Part shown: one piece after another, positions 1 through 12,500 of the stretch
Layout of the letters: each line of letters opens with the position of its first letter
Position numbering within the stretch: the stretch's first letter is position 1
NCBI RefSeq assembly: GCF_000003815.2
Contig: NC_049981.1
Coordinates: forward strand, 6,911,041-6,975,040
Length of the DNA: 64,000 nt
Direction of reading: 5' to 3'
Origin: Branchiostoma floridae
Lineage: Eukaryota; Chordata; Leptocardii; Amphioxiformes; Branchiostomatidae
Made by a program: the position numbers and the translations under genes
Notes under the pieces: model-generated
What the model saw: the letters and a program-made list of their open reading frames with translations, nothing else
Databases searched by the model: none
What the model was told of the DNA's origin: nothing

Positions 1-381
1 CAACTTTCATTGGTTTCGATATCCATTTCGAGTATTTGCGACATCTGTATTCTTAATCAAAGTAACTGTTTTGCATTTGTTGTAATATTTTTGTGGAGAG
101 GAATTTGTTCCATCCATCAATCAACGACTAGATGATATAGATGTTTAAAATGCGTATTTTATGTACACTTTGAGAGAAACTATAACATATTGATATATTT
201 ATGACTTCCATGCTCCTGGTTTTCTATCATATCTTATAGCATTTATAACCGTTTGGTTGATGAATGGTAAAATTGCTACATATGCCGTAAATGTATGTCA
301 TTTTTGGTAAACCTTAACGTCACCTTCTTATATTTCATAATTCATTTTCTAGTCCAAAATATGTTTTCAAATCTCAGATAC
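1..381. other. Intron 2 of the glutamate receptor gene
   Basis: AT-rich non-coding sequence downstream (minus strand) of exon 2. No further exon, RNA gene or recognisable repeat is seen. Confidence 0.6.
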
Positions 382-540
382 CTGCTTGTATGCCAACGAA
401 TTCTGGCAGCAGCATGGTTCTATTGATAATGTAGTCAATCCGGGTTCTCGGCAGCAGTTCAGGCATCATCTCATTTACATACATCACAGCAAACTTAAAG
501 GCCTCTTCTTCAATCTTGTTCTCGTGGGTAAATATTCCAC
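382..540 (-). CDS. Glutamate receptor exon 2 (start of amino-terminal domain)
   Basis: The exon is 159 nt and phase 1 at both ends, so it is symmetric. The acceptor is the reverse complement of the pyrimidine tract at 541-553; the donor at 381-380 reads G|GTATCTGAG. It encodes GGIFTHENKIEEEAFKFAV, then a helix with EMMPELLPRTRIDY and a possible N-glycosylation site (NRT). Confidence 0.82.
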
Positions 541-3500
541 CTAAAAAGACAAACATATATTTTACAATACTTTGCATAGCATTGCGTAGACATTCTTTTT
601 ACATCAGCTGTCTTTGGCAGTATCGCAAGATAAACATGGAAGTTCATTTTTGTTCATGTAGTAATCATAGTACAATGCAGAACTTTCTTACAATACAAAG
701 GAATGCTCAAATCAAATTCACCGTCTCGGTCCAGAAGTCATCACTGAGCAGAGACGGAGGGAGTTACAAACTTCCTAGCACATTTGACCAGTTGCTGACG
801 TCACGTGTTAATAAGATCACATGTGTCTGTTACTCTCGCACGTTAACATCCTGGAGTGATTGTTCAGTATTGATCCTAATAAAGGCGCCAGTGGTCGGCG
901 AAAAATTTATCTGTGTATGCCTTTGTGTTAGAAGAAAGTTCAGCAATGACCTAGTGTCGTCGCATATCAACTCGGGGAGCTTAGATTGCTTTTCGCCACT
1001 CATCCATGTCCTCCTTCTGCGCTATTTTTCTAAACTTGTCTGTGGCTATGCCCATTTTTTTTCCATTGGTCTATTTTGCATGAAAAGTACTGTTCAATGT
1101 TGAGGGATGTGTTAATACCAAGAAGCGTGAAGAAGCCGCGGACTTATGCGTTAGACTTGGTCTGCGATATTTCTATATGTATATGTATTATTTTTTGTCT
1201 TCTGGTGACCTGTACTTAGCTCGGTTGGGCTGAAATATACAGTAAAGGTCTTGATTCATTCATATATCTTATATTCGTCATATATCCTACCACAGTATAG
1301 GAAAGCATATCAAAACAACTTATTTTCGGTCAAACAGAACTTCTCTGTGCATCCCTAACTAATGGTGGCAGCAAGCCTGTTCCAATATGAAGGTTCCACA
1401 CAAGAGTGTAACAGTGCGAAAACTTGTTCTTTCATCCCTTTTCGCCAAAGTACCTTCTCTCTACACTTCTCTATACATATATACTTATTTAGGTATCAAG
1501 CTAAGAAAGTTCTTTAAGGGCTGAGCTTTAAGGAAGTCCATAGCAGGTAAACAAAATATAGGCACAGGGGTAATACAGGTGAATGGAACTGCACCGATCC
1601 TTATTTGAGTCAACTTAATCATGTTTTCTTTTACCCAACCGTGCGAAAATTGATTAATGGTTGTCGCACCTCCCAATTGTCCCGCTTCAATCGAATCAAT
1701 AAAGGTCACAGGTCACTATTCCCCCAGCTGCCTCAATCACGGAAATGATCGGATGTGATTCGGTTATTCCTGCGGCATATGGACCTCTGTAGGTTTGTTT
1801 TGGGACAAGAATTTGATTTTATGGAAAACATTTGTCAACTTATCGATTTGGAACTAAACTCGGCACAAAAAAGTTTGTAATGTCGAATTTAGTGGTCATA
1901 TTTCCGTTTTTTCTGCATCTATTTCAACATGCTGTATATCAATATAGAGCGTGAGTGATTTTCTTTCCGATGGTATCAAATTCATTATGTTGTAAGCTGA
2001 TGGAATTAGCACAATGCCTACTTACGTGGGTGGGTCAAACAAAACATTTGCCCCAATTTCCCTGCTTTTGTTCAACACCGAATCGTCCGGTTAGTTTTGC
2101 TGCAGGTGTCAATGATTCAATCAATCCTTTTCACGTAGTCAAGGGGTCAAGGGTCACGACCAGCAATGGCTGCCATCTTGGAGATCTCCCAGCACTGAGG
2201 AAGAATCTGGAGCAATCCTCAGCGGGGGAGTCCCAAATGGCTAGCCTCTCACCATTGCTGAATAGTGTAGATAGGGTTTGAAGTTATTTTATGTTCCTTT
2301 TTTGGTTTTTGTTTCATAGTCAGGTAAATTCCACCACAAACATCTGCTACAGTGTGCATACCCCCCTCCCACCCCCATTTGTTATTATGAGTTCCATGAC
2401 TTTTTCTTTTGTTTGCCCTCTGTTATTTTGACTAAATACTACAACGTGACCCTAGACCAAGTAACATCCAGTTGAGGTAGATCACTACCTTAGGCGTAGT
2501 AGAGTGCAACTCTTTGATACGGCAAGAGGGCGCATGTCAACATGGACAATGGCGGCCAGTGATCAGAAACAGGGAGTCCTGGGACCTGTGCCGATCTGCA
2601 TCGCGGGTTGAGGATAAGGATGAGACGGCAAAGGGCGGAGGTAGGTGCTATGCAGCTAACCTACGACGGCCACTGGACTATGTGAAGGAAAACACAGAAT
2701 GAAAACCATGCTGTAGGAGCTGCGACCACAGTATTTATTTAGCAACAGAAAAGTTATCATGGCAAACCAATACAACACTAGGGTTGAAGTCCCTAATCGA
2801 ACCCTGCCTGCGGAGCTAGATTCCCAGGAATCACAGGATGGCTTACCTCCAAATCTGCAAGGAAGGGGTAGGCTTGATTATAGCTCCAGCAGAGGGAATA
2901 GGATGGTGAACTGTAGATCCATAACAACAATATCAACACTGAATGTAAGGACAATCAGGGAGGCACAACGCAGGGAGGAACTGTCGACTAACTCGGCTTT
3001 ATATGACATTGATGCACTGGGAATACAGGAACATCGTATAGCACATGAGGAAGAGGTCCGGTATGAAAGCATACATGGCAACATGCTGATAACTATATCT
3101 GCAAGTAGAAATCGGTCTGGTGCAACTGTTGGAGGAGTGGGTATACTGCTAAGTCCCAAAGCGTACAACTCACTGGCAAAGGTGACTCCATTCAACGAGC
3201 GCATACTGATTGCAAACTTCCAGGGAAATCCAGCTACAACAATAATAGTTACGTATTGTCCCACCAATGTCGTAGATGAAGAAACTACAAACGAGCACTA
3301 TGACAGCCTTAGGAGAGCAATACAGTCTATCCCAGCACACAACCTGCTAATGGTTGTGTGAGACTTTAATGCTAGGATAGGATCTGAGGAGGCAAAGTAT
3401 ACTTTCCACAGCGAAACGAACAGAAATGGTAAGCTACTACTAGAGTTGTCAAAAGAGCAAGGTCTTATCATCTCCAGCACGCGTTTCCAGAAGAAAGCTG

Positions 3501-6500
3501 GGAAATTGTGGACTTACATGAGCCCAGGTGGAAACAGATACCAGTTGGATTACATATTGATCAGAAAGAAGTGGCAAAACAGCATGCTAAACGTGGAGGC
3601 GTATAACACATTTGCTAGTGTGGGCTCGGACCACAGAATAGTGTCAGCTCGAGTAAGGCTCAGTCTGAGGAAGAAGAAAAGTTTACCGAGGAGGAAGCAG
3701 TATGACTGGGGAGCTCTTAGGAGGAGTGAAGCTCTGCAGCAGCAATATGCTATAGAAGTACGCAACAGATTTCAACCCCTTCAGGAAGAAAATGAAACCG
3801 CGACAGAGCGATATGGGAGGTTTATAGCAGCAAATGAGGGAGCTGCGGAGAAAACAATCCCAATTAAGAAACGGGAAAAGACAGCAAAATACTCCAGTGA
3901 TCCAAGAGTGTCACAGGCTAGGGATGAGGTCAATAGAAGGTATGAAGTCTTTGTGGAGAACACACAAGAGAAGAACAGGCAAGAGCTTAAAAGAGCCAGA
4001 AGGAGACTTGAGGAAACATATACAAGGGTCGCAGAGGAAGATCTCTTACAAAAGATCCAGGAGATAGAAAGGACACACGAAAACAGCAAACATGGGCAGA
4101 GCTGGAAGCTGATAAATGAGATAACAAACAGGGAAGCGACAAAGAAAAGTCAGCTGGAAGGAAACTCACAGGAAGAACGTGTACAGAGCTGGTACAATCA
4201 CTTTAAAAACCTCCTTGGTAATCCCCCAGAAATAACATGCGAGGAAGAGGAAATTCCAACTATCTTGGGAGATCTCGGTATAAAGGAAGGCCCTTTTGAC
4301 ATTGAAGAATATGAAATGGCAAGGAAATCACTGGTGGAAGGGAAAAGTAGTGGTGAGGATGGAATACCACCTGAGGTGTTGAAAAGATGCAAGGACCTCG
4401 ACGAGATTATCCTTGATTTCTGTAACAAGGCACTGCTGGAAGGGGAAAAGCCAGAGCAATGGAGCACTCTAAATATTGTACCCATACCCAAAGCTGGGAA
4501 CCTCAGACTCACAGAGAACTACCGCGGCATTAGCTTGAGCTCTATTGTTGCCAAGACATACAACAGAATGATCCTGAACAGAATAAGACCAGTACTGGAT
4601 AAACACCTGAGGCGGAACCAAAACGGATTCAGGGTGGGGAGGTCTACGGTAGGGCACATTCTTGCAATTCGTAGGCTTATCGAAGGCATCAAGTCATATA
4701 ATTTAACTGCAATAATTACATTTATAGACTTCAAGAAAGCCTTCGATACTATTCACAGAGGCAAGATGCTGAAGATTCTCAGGGCATATGGTATACCTGA
4801 ACAGCTAGTGGAAGCCATAGCCAGCATGTACAAGGACACAAAGGCAAAAGTCATCTCCCCTGATGGTGAAACCGAGCTTTTTGAGTTGTATGCTGGGGTG
4901 CTGCAAGGGGATACACTCGCTCCATATCTGTTTGTGATTGTCCTTGACTACGCACTAAGGACGGCTGTGGAGGGTAGGGAGGAAGAACTTGGTCTGCAAG
5001 TAGAGAGGAGGAGAAGCAGAAGGATTGGCCCAAAGGTAGTCACTGACATGGATTTCGCTGATGACATAGCGCTGCTATCAGAGGCAATCCAGCAAGCACA
5101 GGAACTGCTTGGGTGTGTGGAGAGTTCTGTGGGCAAGGTTGGACTCCGCATGAATGCTGGGAAAACTAAGTACATGACTTTCAACATACCGACCCCATAC
5201 TGCCTCAAAACAGGTGATGGGTGTACCCTAGAGGAGGTAAAGGATTTTAAATACCTGGGGTCCAGAATGGAGAGTTCAGCAAAGGACATAACTGCAAGAA
5301 AAGCAGCAGCCTGGCTTGCCTGCAACAAGTTAAAGAAGATCTGGAGATCAAACCTCTCACGTGAACTGAAAGTGAGGCTCTTCCTCTCGACTGTCGAATC
5401 GGTACTCCTGTATGGGTGCGAGTCGTGGACACTCACCACAAAGCTGGAAAAGCAGTTGGACGGATGTTATACGAGGTTGCTGAGAACTGCTCTCAACGTC
5501 CACTGGTCACAGCATATCACTAACAAGGACTTGTATGCTGGCATACCAAAGCTGTCCGACAAGATTCGAACTAGGAGATTAAAGTTTGCGGGACACTGCC
5601 TTAGGAGCAAGGAAATAGTTGCTGACCTGGTACTCTGGACGCCCAGGCATGGTAAGAGGAGGCCAGGTAGGCCGACAGCAACATACTTAGACATGCTCAA
5701 GAAAGACACTGGCCTTGGAGTTGACAACCTACATCAAGCAATGACGGACAGAGACATATGGAATGCTATCATCGCTCGAGACCAGAAGGACTCGTCTTAA
5801 GCAAGCAAGCTTTTCACGTATCAACATCCAAAAACACACTTGATAACGTCGATAAAAGAGCTACAATATGGTACAGTGCTCTTATGTACAATTGTCGAAA
5901 GTTTCTGAGTGGGTTTTTAAACCAAAATGAATGAATTTGTCGTATCACGAACACATATGTGTGTGTGGCTTTGTGTTTACATTGCATGGCCGGTAAACTG
6001 CCTCATGGCGGAAAAAACCAGGTTTGTAGTGAGGAAAACCAGCTGCAGATCCGGACAGCTTTATTTGAACAATTTCCACTGCCACTGCTTATAATTTTTG
6101 ATGAAAAAACTGACGTGAAGAGCCTTTTCCATTGGATCAAGTTCAAGGTCAGGATTCGAACTCAGACTCTCTGGGGTGTGAGCCAACTACCCTAACCACA
6201 AGGTCACCGCGACACCATATTGCCAACAGTAAACAGATTTCAGCACTGCAAGATCGTCATAGGGACAGCCTAAACTTATTTCGGTCCTTTATGGCTTCTG
6301 AGGTCAAGTGGGAAAATGGATGAGTGGCTCACACCCTTGAAAATGATCGTGGATCTCTTGAGAACATCATCCCAGAATACAAACGATGTGTCCCTGCTTC
6401 ATCTATCATATACACGTCTCTATGACTCTTGAGAAACGACCTTGTCCGTGCTTTCTGAAATGTACATTCGAGCCGCGGCCCATTAACTTCATTCATAACT

Positions 6501-9500
6501 GTCGTTGGCGCGAGTTAACATCGGAGCTTAGATCATGCTCAGTGTAAGGTCAACAACCGTAGTTCTCAAACTTTCCTCCTATTACGTCAGTTATTCCAAA
6601 AGAGAATAACAGTTCTTTGGACATGTATTAGATTAAAGCCTTATTAGCGGTCTTGTGGTCAATGTTCTGGGTTCGAATGGGGCCCAATAATATACTCTTG
6701 AGAAAGGAACGTATTACCAATTTCCTCACCAAATGAAAAATGAAAATGAATACCTATCTGCGGTTAGGGGCATCATGCCGATTTGTGCGTAAAGAGGCCC
6801 TGTGACAGGCTGTGTATAAGATCCACACTTTGAGCACTGTGCTAAGCTAAAGGTTGTCACAACAAAAGATTGTCTGTCGGTTTTGCAAAGCTGTCATTCT
6901 CAAACTTACTTCCAATTACCTCAATAGTCCCATGAGAGGTATGAACTAATTTCTTCTGACATGTACTAAGATTGTTGCTAGGTCTTTTGGGAAAAGCTTT
7001 TTTACACCCACGACAGGACTCATCATCCTCTTTGGTCCAACTCATGATCATCACTCATCGTTCTCCCTACTAATGTCTACATGTATATCACCGGTCGGGC
7101 CACTTTCAGGAACGAAAAGTATGTAATAAAAGACATCAAATTACACAAAACTTCAAGAGAATAGTCGTGGGCATTATTTGTGCATATCTTTACGAATACA
7201 TTTTTAATTTTCGTTCTCACAAACAGCCCGGTCGGGTCACGGTTTGGAAATCTGACGGTAGTCTAGTAACTGGTTTAAAGTGCGGGTACACGATACATGT
7301 AAATGATGTGGCAAAGACATTTTCCGGCAACAAAAAGACATAGGGGTCTAGGACCAACTGGAATGTTCCACAAACACGCCGAGCAAATTATTGCGACCGA
7401 TGAACATCATTCATTCAGTTACCAGACGGTTCTACTGAGGGCAATTGACATTCCAACACTCGTAATACATTGCGCAATAGCTCCCATTGAGCTGCTGAAA
7501 TTGTCCAAGTGAGACAGCTAGAGAGAAATCACTACCTAGTCTGTCTAGCCAGATCCTCTAACAAATCACCAATCTACTTCTGTCAGTTTCTACCTTTCAT
7601 CTAACTGCCTGACGACTCTAACTGGGGTACTTGACGTCCCTAGTGTCCATTGTGATGGATACAAGCAAGGACTTAACCATTGCCAGAAGTGACAGGTTGG
7701 GAGCCATAGACATTCAAAGCAACGAACATTCAGAATATGTCTTGTCCTGCATCTCTGCTTGTTTTATATGCTTATCTTGTGTTAGACTGCTCCATTGCTC
7801 TGTAGCACTTTCTTGTAATGCGTACAACGCCATTTTTAGTCAGTTGAGAGCCATAGACATTCAGAGCAACGACCAGTTAGGATACATCTTGCCCTGCTTC
7901 AATGCTTGTTTATATGCTACTCTTAGCCTGTAGCTCCAACTTGTAATGGATCCAACGTCATCCATGGTCAAAAAGTGGCCGGTAGGGGGCTATAGACATT
8001 CAGAGCAATAACCATTGGGAATATATCTTGCCCTGATTTTCTATTTGCAATGCTGTGTTCAATGTGATTAACTGCTTCATTGGTGTGTAGCACTATCTTG
8101 TATTGGGTCCAACGCCATCTATAGTTACCAGAGACCGGTTGGGAGCCATAGGAATGTTGGACACTTCGGCACATGGACACTTCGGCCCCCTGGCAATCAG
8201 GACATTTCGGCCCCAAGCCGACGACACTTCGGCCCCAAGCCGAGGACACTTCGGCCCCGGGTCCAGTCCACAAAGTATAAAGTACAACCTGCAAGTTGAA
8301 GTTGTCCGACAAAGAAACGGGGCCTCTACTAAGAATCATCTTGATTTTACAGGAGAGCATGTTGGCTGTTTCAGATGTAACTGTGGTAAGTAAGTGTGTT
8401 GGCTATGTTTCAAGACTTATCTATTTATTTGAAGACTTAATGCTCAATATGTTTTATCGTTGCGTTTCACATAGCTTTTCGATTAATTTGTACATTGCAT
8501 AGCATGCCCACGCACGTAAGAACTAGCGGGGCCGAAGTGTCTTCAGCCTGGGGCCGAAGTGTCCTGGACTTGGGGCCGAAGTGTCCGGGCCGAAGTGTCC
8601 ATGTGTCGAACTGTCCTGATACCGAGCCATAAACATTCAGAGCAACGACCAATTAGAATATGCCTTGTCCTGCTTCCCTGCTCGTTTTATATGCTAATAT
8701 TGTGTTCGAATGGAATGATGAGTCACCTATTGTCAAAAGTGACCGGTAGAGATCAATAGACATTCAGAGCAACGACCATTTAGAATACGTCTTGTCCCCT
8801 GCTTGCTTTGTATGCTTATCTCGTCTTCGACTGCCTCATTGCTCTGTAGCACCATCTTGTGATGTCATCAACAACGTAACGTTACTTTTACTACTCTGGC
8901 AATCTCACATACTGGATGGATGCCAAACAATATCAAATGACGGATGGCACTGTTCTTTGATGGGTCGATGGTATCCTGGGATAGAGTCAGAAGCCAAGGG
9001 CCGTGACCCAGGTCGCTGCCATCTCTGACACATAATATGTAGGCTATGGAGCCCCGAGGGAACATAGTGATTTCATTGTTTATGCAGCAATAATAATAGA
9101 GGACCTGTCAGTTTTTCTATTAATTATATGGATGACATCCGCGTGCGCATCAATTTTCGGTCGTTTCCAAAAAAAATGTCCGGTCATACTGTACATCGCA
9201 AAAAAGCAGCTGGAAAGTAGAAAATGTATGCCGTAGATTTGCAAGAGAATGACTGAAAACTGATACTTATGGAAAAGTCAACTTCAAGGTCAAAGAATAA
9301 GATAAGAAATAACACCAAAAAAAAAAGGATTTTTCATTTGTTATTCCATACTCTGCAACAGTCATTTGTTCAACTTCCCTGACCAGTTCATACTGAGGCC
9401 AAACTATTTTTCACTCGCACGCTCGCACCAGCTTTTTGGTTCCCAGAGGATGTCATGCATATGATAAAATCAACATGGCCCACGGAAAGTGACAAAGAAT

Positions 9501-12500
9501 GCCGACTATTTTGATGGCATTTATGCGGCAACTGCCCGATATTTAGATATACTACTCATTCATGTACACTAATTTTGTAACCAATGCAGAATATGCTGAG
9601 TAGACCAAGCTATGAGTGTATGGTGCTAATGGTAGCTTCTAATCGCATATAACGAGACCATACTTTGATTATCTTTATCGCAAATAACGATACCATACTT
9701 AAAAGGATTTCGCAAGTTGTTTTCAGTGTCATTAGGCGGCGGCACGAAGTCGATTTAAGTGACGACATATGCTCGTTTGTGGGCACAGACCCGTGCCAGC
9801 ACACAGCTGATGCCGATACAGGCGATCCGCATGGTTGTCGCCACTCACTCATCTGAATGAATAACAAATATGGGTCGGACACTGAAGTAACCGGTGCAAC
9901 GACCGAGTGGGTAGAGTGTTCGCCTTGCATTCGGTAGTTTGGGAGTTCAATCCCCGGCCGAGTCATACCAAAGACTTTAAAAATGGTACATGCTGCTTTC
10001 TCTGCTTAGCACTCAGCATTCGGGAATAAGTATGGGAGATATACACACGCCAAGACCAGTGGACTGGCCCCCTGCTGTAGTGATTGCACAAAGTTGTGTG
10101 GCCCAGGGCTACTAAACGGATATGGGCACCGCCCTATGCGCCATCGGGCGCGGGAAGGAACTTTGACTTTTGACTTAAGTAACATTCAGGTAGTATCTCA
10201 CAGCACTTTGGGCACCGGTGCGGCATTGTGCGGTTCGTTCACTTCGGCACTGTGTGTTATTTATGCCGATTGTTTATAGCTTAGACATTGCGTAATACGT
10301 AAAAGTATGACTAAGGAGACAACAAAATACACAGATCGTAAGAAAATTCGTTCTTTATCTCTGAGATCTGTTGAGTTAAAAAAACTTTCGAACCCCGCAG
10401 TGCCAAACCGGTGCCCCAAGTGCAATGAGATAATTTTATAACATTACGTGGATAAAATCAAATCTATGCATATGGCTTTAAACTTTACAGCGCAGTTCCA
10501 AGTTGCAAGGCACGTTCTTCAAGTCAAGCAGAGTAATCATCAGAAAATGACTTGCGACTTATTATTACATTCATACAGAAATTGAGGAGATATTTTCTGG
10601 TACTCCGTAGGGGTTTCCTTGTGAGAAAAAAATAACGATATGGTGAGTGGTAGTGACCGAAAATATTATTGGAATTTCTGTCACTTTTCTATATCCTGTC
10701 ATACTAGATCCACCTTACACTTCCATGTTACTGCAATTCCTTTGAACGCATGTATAACAACGTGTCGGTCCCCATAGTAAGACCAGTAGTTAGATAAAGT
10801 CACATCATCAAGTGTATGACTGTAAATTAAAACGGTAGGTTTGAAGACACATACTTCATGAAAAGCGATAACCGGAACATGACGATTATTATTACAACAA
10901 TACGTCACGACGTTCAGGTTTAGAAGGGAAGATTATAACATCTCATTTTCTAGCTGCCTCTAAGGTTTGTCCTACATGATTCAGTACATCTAAGAAAACT
11001 TGCATTAATCATTTCATTATCCCCTTCAAGTTTGTTGACAACTGTACTTCTAGATTGTTTACAACTGTACTTCTAGATTGTTTACAACTGTATTTCTTAC
11101 CACTCTATACACAAGACAATTGTATTTTGCAAGGTTGACTGACAGACATTTGCTGAGAAGAAAATCGATGACCTGTACCCACTAGATGAACCGTCTTATA
11201 TTTCCAAGTTGCTGTCATAGCTACCTGTAAATACCTCAATGTCACATGACGTACGAGACCTCCGACGGCTTTTGACAGATGTCACTAAATAATATATAAG
11301 CGGCGCCATCGCGGAATGTGCTTCTCCTGCAGAATCCAGGGATTTTCTTGCCCTAAATCTTGTTACGGTATCTGGCTATCGAGCTAACTACATAAAATGG
11401 CCATTAAGAAGCCGACCATTATCGTTAATACGACGCCGGGTTAGTCGCTAAAAAGAGGCTTCAACGTCAATCAAACAATTCTTTTTGTTCATTAAAGCAA
11501 AGATTGATGTAGTGGTGTTTGAAGTCACGTGATTCTGACGTACAACGCGTCCAAAAGGTGAAGGTGGTGTCAAAGTTCATCCCTTTGCCTTCCCCACCCT
11601 TTTTTGGGCCTTTATGTTTTTCCTGTCTATTGCACTTTTCTGGTATGCCTTCACATTGTTATTTTGCTGTTAGTTTGTTACTGGGTTGGGTTGACCAACT
11701 AAATTCCATTGCCATCCAGAGGCTGAATTGCAAGGAGCTTACAATAGACGAGCGAATGCCATTCTGTGCTAAGTTAGGTGACCTCAATACGGCTCCAATT
11801 GCTCCAGGTGTGGCCATAGAACTGCAAGGATGTGCTTCATCGCTCCTGCAGCTTGAAATGAGCAGCTTTCTTCAAATGAGGATTAGTCAACCGCCTAGCT
11901 AAATGTACTTGTAGCTTCCGATGCCAATACAAACTTCAGTGGTTTCTGTGCGCCACCACTTTCTTGTGTTCCTAACTTCTTCTGCATGATTTCAATGATA
12001 AAAAAGACCAAATGCATTTTGTGCAAAATGGTTTATATCAGTCTACCTCAAGATTCTGCTTTTATCCAATGATGTCAAGACAACACCTGACTATGAATGT
12101 TTGGTAGACTAACAGTTCAAATGACCAGACGCCATCTTGGATCCATCTACCCTACTACCATGGCGGTGACGTCACGTACTTCCATTTGATGCGTGATGAC
12201 TTATCGAAGATTCTATCTCCTACTTAAACTCACGTAAAAGATTTGATGACCATCACTACTATGAGACTATTATGGAGCCCATGTTTCAGAATATGTCATG
12301 CTTACCGGTACTTGTTCAGGTCTATGCTACCAGGCTAACAGAACGTATACGTAGCACCTTGTAACGTTTACCATTCGTCCAGCTTTATTTGCCGTAAAGG
12401 CCGTCATAAATGTTGTCACTTCTCAAACTTTATGCATGTAGAATAAGGTCTGACCCTCCAGTACTGATCACGTCACAACATACAGATGACCACTATAAAA

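Larger units (their letters stand above)
5831..7630. other. Intronic stretch with two SINE fragments and a TIR-element relic
   Basis: No coding support. SINE-like segments lie at 6140-6226 (minus) and 6640-6760 (plus). The stretch 7225-7247 matches the right end of the element at 50641-50789. The rest is unassigned. Confidence 0.45.

Noticed and set aside
3359-3361. TGA as a selenocysteine or recoding site in the LINE
   Set aside because: No SECIS-like structure was seen and the family normally has an uninterrupted frame; a nonsense mutation is simpler.
9885-9966. Functional tRNA gene
   Set aside because: A and B boxes are present but a cloverleaf with a paired acceptor stem is not, and a SINE body follows.
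11293-11300. TATATAAG as a core promoter
   Set aside because: It lies inside an intron with no plausible downstream first exon; a chance match in AT-rich DNA.
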